The notes beneath the pieces were generated by a model. That model was not told where the DNA came from. It was given only the letters and a program-made list of their open reading frames with translations, and searched no databases. The translations under genes were made by a program, and so were the position numbers. This document shows positions 13,893 to 16,669 of a stretch of DNA of 16,669 nucleotides, piece after piece (positions within the stretch are counted from its first letter, which is position 1; every line of letters begins with the position of its first letter). Origin of the DNA: an uncultured Bacilli bacterium (GTDB lineage Bacteria > Bacillota_I > Bacilli_A > RF39 > UBA660); assembly GCA_947594675.1 (NCBI GenBank), contig CANQEF010000011.1, positions 1-16,669 of the forward strand. Reading direction: 5' to 3'.

Positions 13893-16408
13893 TTAATAAA
13901 GAAAATTTAACGAAATTATATAGGGGTATTTTAGACAATGTTGAATTAACAACTAAAGAATTAAATGAATTTGGTTTTAATTCTAAAGATTTAAAAGACT
14001 TGATTGAACAGGGTAATATTATTAGAATCAGAAGAGGACTATACTCTTTAAAATCAGTTGATGGGTTATTTTGCTTTGGTAAGCAGTTAATTGCTAAAAA
14101 GGAGTATAACAAAGCTACTCAATGTTTCCAAAAGTGTCATGAAATAGATCCAACACATAAAGGAACATGTTTTCAACTGTTTTTAAGAAGTATTAAAAAT
14201 AAAGACTATAAGAAAGCCTTTGAATATTTTGACATTTTTTTTAATAGTGAAAATGCTTTTTACAATGCTGATAGTAACTTTTATTTATATTTGTTAAGTA
14301 TGATTACAGAACTTCCAGAAAATTATAGGCAATATGCTAAATTTTTAAAATTTGGAGATTTAAAAGTTGATATAAACGATAAAAGATATACTGATACTTA
14401 TTCGCAAAATAAAATAAGAACATATGCTCTAAATCAAAAATTTATTTTAGCTATTAAAGAATTAAACAAAAATAAAGAGGGAAAAAGAAATTTAAGTGTC
14501 CAAGAACTAGTAATTAAAACATTACTTAGTCAAGTCATTGAAATTAAAATTCAAAATATAAATAATGTAATTAATTTAATTAAAGAAAATAAATATGAAG
14601 ACATAATTGAATTATATGAAAAAAAATTATCCTATCATTATTTAAGTCAATCAGATAATTATACACTTATTCTTGCTAAAGAATTACTAAATATTATCAA
14701 TTCTAAAAGTATTCCGCAAAAACAAATATTTAGTACAGAAAATAATTTAGAGGCAATAGATGGTAAAAACTTTGAACTTGCTTTAGCTTTGACTATTGAA
14801 AAAGATCAAAAAAATAACGTTAATAAAGAAAATAATGTTATCTATCTTCTTCTTGAAAAAATAGTTAATAAATGCAAAGAATTAAAAGCTACTACCCAAG
14901 AAGAAAAACAATCTGTTACTACTCAAGAGAAAACTTTTAAAGAATCTGAACAATTTCATATAATTGAACCTAAATCATTTTCAAACTCTGGAACATCATC
15001 CTTTATAGATGTTATTAAATCTTTGATGAAAGGTGATTTAGACAATTCATTTACAGCATTAAGGTCTTATTTAGCTAGTCTAGATAAAAGCGATTATGAA
15101 TTTTTAATTGTTGATCTAATCAAAATAAGTTTACTAGAAAAAGATATTGCTTTTACAAAACCGATGACGGCATTAACTTTAATTAGCAGAGAGAAATATT
15201 CTTTTGACATTGCCAATTATATTCAAGAATTCTATATTAACTTATCTGAAAACAAATTTGAAGAAGCAAGAATATACTTAGACATAATTTCAAAAGGTAA
15301 TAAACTTGGCCAAGAGTGTGTTATTACTGATGGATTATATCAAGTTTTAGAAACAACAGAAAGAGCGCTTAATTATAATGAAAATAATGCAACATTGAAG
15401 AAGGTAGATGAGACTTTAGAAAATAGTAAAAAAATTAAGACAAATATTGAGCAACAAATAAGCTATGACAACTTCCAAGAAGAATCACTATCAGTAGCGA
15501 AACCAACATCAAAAACTAAAGTACCAGATAAGTTTTTTCAAAAAGAAAAAATAACTCAAGAAACCGAAAAAGAATTTATTAATAAAAAATATACAGAATT
15601 ATTGGATAAAAAAAGCATAGTTTTATTAAAACCTATGGACAGTGATAAAATAGATAGAATAATTGAACTAATTGAAAACTATCCAGATATGAGAGCATTT
15701 GTAATTGCCGTGGGAAATAAACAACAAGTAGTTTTAAAATATAAGCCAACTATGGACAAATACGTTGATAAAAAAAATCTTTATGATTTAGGCAATAAAG
15801 CATATAAAGAGAAAAATTATGATGAATGTATAGAAAACTACCTACAATTACTTCAATACTATGATAAACCAAAATCAGTAGTTTTTTCAATGTTAGGATT
15901 ATCTTATATGAAAAAACAACAAATTCCTTTAGCAATAGATTATTTAACAATAGCAACGGAGTTATCAAAAAAAGAAAATGCTGTCTTTGATTTTTATGAC
16001 TTGATAGCTAGCTTAAAAGGAATTATGTCTAAAGAAGATAGGAAACCACGTTTTATAATGACTGAAAATGATTTTGACTATAATGATAACTATGGAGTTG
16101 ATAATTTTGAAGAAATAAATTCTTATATTATAGAATCAGGATTAGATGTAGAAACAGCTTGTGAAGAATTAGGACTATCTTTGGAAGAAACTGATATTAT
16201 AAAGCTTATTTATGCACGTCAATTTTATACTCAAGAAAATTACGGCAAAGGTGATATGTTTCTTAAATCAGTTGAAAGAAGTAAAAATAAAACACAAAAT
16301 ACAAAGCAGCTTTTAGAAGAAGTAAGAAAAAATAAAAGATTTTATAAAAATAGAAAAAATAGTAATAATATAGAACCAGTTTCAAAGCTATTACTTAAAA
16401 AGAAATAA
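13889..16408 (+). CDS. Winged-helix (AbiEi-like) TPR protein, 839 aa
   Basis: A large cytoplasmic protein with no signal or membrane segment. Residues ~5-54 (LTTKELNEFGFNSKDLKDLIEQGNIIRIRRGLYSL) closely follow the N-terminal winged helix of AbiEi-type antitoxins/transcription regulators (T-xEl-elG-s---L-~Lv~~G~i~Ri~rGlY~L), a DNA-binding domain. TPR-like repeats start immediately after (59-92, 93-126), more loosely helical sequence follows, then a Lys/Glu/Thr-rich linker (about 480-590), a short mixed segment (DKIDRIIELIENYPDMRAFVIAVGNKQQVVLKYKP), a clear TPR pair (631-698), and a C-terminal helix-turn-helix-like stretch (LDVETACEELGLSLEETDIIKLIYA). No nuclease, kinase or nucleotidyltransferase motif is visible. 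AAGGAG lies 10 bases before the ATG, which overlaps the preceding stop codon, so the two proteins are probably made together and may interact. Possible roles: operon autoregulator, signal-peptide or partner-responsive regulator, or defence component; none is shown. Confidence 0.8.
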   Translation: MINKENLTKLYRGILDNVELTTKELNEFGFNSKDLKDLIEQGNIIRIRRGLYSLKSVDGLFCFGKQLIAKKEYNKATQCFQKCHEIDPTHKGTCFQLFLRSIKNKDYKKAFEYFDIFFNSENAFYNADSNFYLYLLSMITELPENYRQYAKFLKFGDLKVDINDKRYTDTYSQNKIRTYALNQKFILAIKELNKNKEGKRNLSVQELVIKTLLSQVIEIKIQNINNVINLIKENKYEDIIELYEKKLSYHYLSQSDNYTLILAKELLNIINSKSIPQKQIFSTENNLEAIDGKNFELALALTIEKDQKNNVNKENNVIYLLLEKIVNKCKELKATTQEEKQSVTTQEKTFKESEQFHIIEPKSFSNSGTSSFIDVIKSLMKGDLDNSFTALRSYLASLDKSDYEFLIVDLIKISLLEKDIAFTKPMTALTLISREKYSFDIANYIQEFYINLSENKFEEARIYLDIISKGNKLGQECVITDGLYQVLETTERALNYNENNATLKKVDETLENSKKIKTNIEQQISYDNFQEESLSVAKPTSKTKVPDKFFQKEKITQETEKEFINKKYTELLDKKSIVLLKPMDSDKIDRIIELIENYPDMRAFVIAVGNKQQVVLKYKPTMDKYVDKKNLYDLGNKAYKEKNYDECIENYLQLLQYYDKPKSVVFSMLGLSYMKKQQIPLAIDYLTIATELSKKENAVFDFYDLIASLKGIMSKEDRKPRFIMTENDFDYNDNYGVDNFEEINSYIIESGLDVETACEELGLSLEETDIIKLIYARQFYTQENYGKGDMFLKSVERSKNKTQNTKQLLEEVRKNKRFYKNRKNSNNIEPVSKLLLKKK

Positions 16409-16435
16409 GCTCAAATTGATGGACTTTTCTTTTAC

Positions 16436-16464
16436 AAATTGTGGAAAAATCCCACAATTTTTTT
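16436..16464 (+). terminator. Rho-independent terminator of TPR operon
   Basis: AAATTGTGG (16436-16444) pairs perfectly with CCACAATTT (16452-16460) around a seven-base loop, and a T run continues to 16464. The -35 box of the next promoter begins two bases later. Its arm sequence AAATTGTG recurs in the palindrome at 16514-16529. Confidence 0.88.
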
Positions 16465-16465
16465 G

Positions 16466-16496
16466 TTGACAAATTAGGACGGGGGGGTGGTATAAT
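16466..16496 (+). promoter_or_regulatory. Strong promoter with G7 tract in the spacer
   Basis: A perfect TTGACA (16466-16471) and a perfect TATAAT (16491-16496) preceded by TGG (extended -10). The spacer is 19 bp, two longer than ideal, and contains ACGGGGGGGTGG, with seven G in a row at 16481-16487. G runs are out of place in this very AT-rich sequence. Changes in the G run would alter the spacer length and so promoter strength, as known for the poly-G spacer of Neisseria porA. Drives the exported-protein gene at 16542. Confidence 0.85.
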
Positions 16497-16513
16497 CATA
16501 TTATAAAATAAGG

Positions 16514-16529
16514 AAATTGTGCACAATTT
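16514..16529. promoter_or_regulatory. Perfect 16-bp palindrome, candidate operator
   Basis: AAATTGTGCACAATTT is an exact palindrome about 18 bp past the -10 box, in the transcribed leader and ending next to the ribosome-binding site (GGTGGTGG, 16530-16537). A dimeric repressor bound here would block the promoter. With no unpaired centre it is a poor RNA hairpin unless the middle bases open. Confidence 0.6.
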
Positions 16530-16541
16530 GGTGGTGGAAAA

Positions 16542-16669
16542 ATGGATAATAGAAAGCTTAAAGTTATAATTATTTCTTCTTTAGGTGTAGCTCTTCTTTT
16601 TCTTGCAGTAGCGTATGCGGCAATTTCTTCTCGTTTATCTATTAATGGTACAGCCCAAATTTCAGGAGA
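16542..16669 (+). CDS. Exported surface protein, 3'-truncated by window edge
   Basis: Only the first 42 codons are present. They read MDNRKLK, a hydrophobic helix (VIIISSLGVALLFLAVAYAAIS) and the start of SRLSINGTAQISG. This is a signal peptide: basic start, hydrophobic core, and AYA as a possible cleavage site, followed by the small, beta-prone sequence common at the mature start of TasA/camelysin-like and related surface proteins of Firmicutes. That family link is only a resemblance. GGTGGTGG, four bases before the ATG, is a good ribosome-binding site. The gene has its own strong promoter with an unusual G7 spacer and a palindrome in its leader, so expression is probably variable or tightly controlled. 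Confidence 0.75.
   Translation, partial: MDNRKLKVIIISSLGVALLFLAVAYAAISSRLSINGTAQISG

Noticed and set aside
1..16669. CRISPR array, insertion sequence or prophage genes
   Set aside because: No regularly spaced repeats, transposase motifs, terminal inverted repeats or phage structural genes were seen.

Overview
The window is about 16.7 kb of very AT-rich DNA from a low-GC Gram-positive bacterium using the standard bacterial code (Trp is TGG; TGA acts as a stop, e.g. at the end of miaA and of the first TPR gene). Gene order and content point to class Bacilli, probably an uncultured, very AT-rich, gut-type lineage (the lineage is inference). Three blocks match the order remembered from Bacillus subtilis: transketolase-sirA-yneF; mutL-miaA; and rpsT divergent from gpr-spoIIP-yqxA. 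GPR, SpoIIP and a SirA-like protein, with an exact Spo0A-box sequence just before the sirA-like gene, suggest a spore former or a recent descendant of one.

Layout. 1-1614: 3' part of a transketolase gene. 1674-2361: sirA-like gene and yneF, ending in a terminator that overlaps the yneF stop. 2378-2654: gene-poor AT-rich spacer with broken reading frames. 2655-7563: uvrC, a lone type IV prepilin-like gene, mutL and miaA, all on the + strand; an internal promoter at the end of uvrC probably drives the last three, and a terminator lies at 7641-7667. 7728-8639 (-): exported or anchored transglutaminase-like protein. 8782-9045 (-): rpsT with a clear promoter and terminator. 9146-11311: the spore block gpr, spoIIP and a yqxA-like gene read from a CTG start. 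11354-12658: a GT2 glycosyltransferase fused to a methyltransferase-like domain.

12721-16464 is a self-contained two-gene unit between two terminators. It has its own extended -10 promoter, a TPR protein starting at TTG, and, overlapping by 4 nt, an 839-residue protein with an AbiEi-antitoxin-like winged helix at its N-terminus and TPR repeats after it. This is the least familiar part of the window. The last gene starts at 16542 and runs off the end. It begins like an exported surface protein. Its promoter has perfect -35 and -10 boxes separated by a 19-bp spacer holding a run of seven G, and is followed by a perfect 16-bp palindrome. That layout fits a phase-variable or repressor-controlled surface gene.

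How the genes work together: carbon metabolism (transketolase) leads into a Spo0A-linked brake on DNA replication (SirA). uvrC and mutL are DNA repair genes and miaA is a tRNA modification gene. gpr degrades small acid-soluble spore proteins at germination, and spoIIP works in engulfment. Family calls were made by reading motifs, without database searches.
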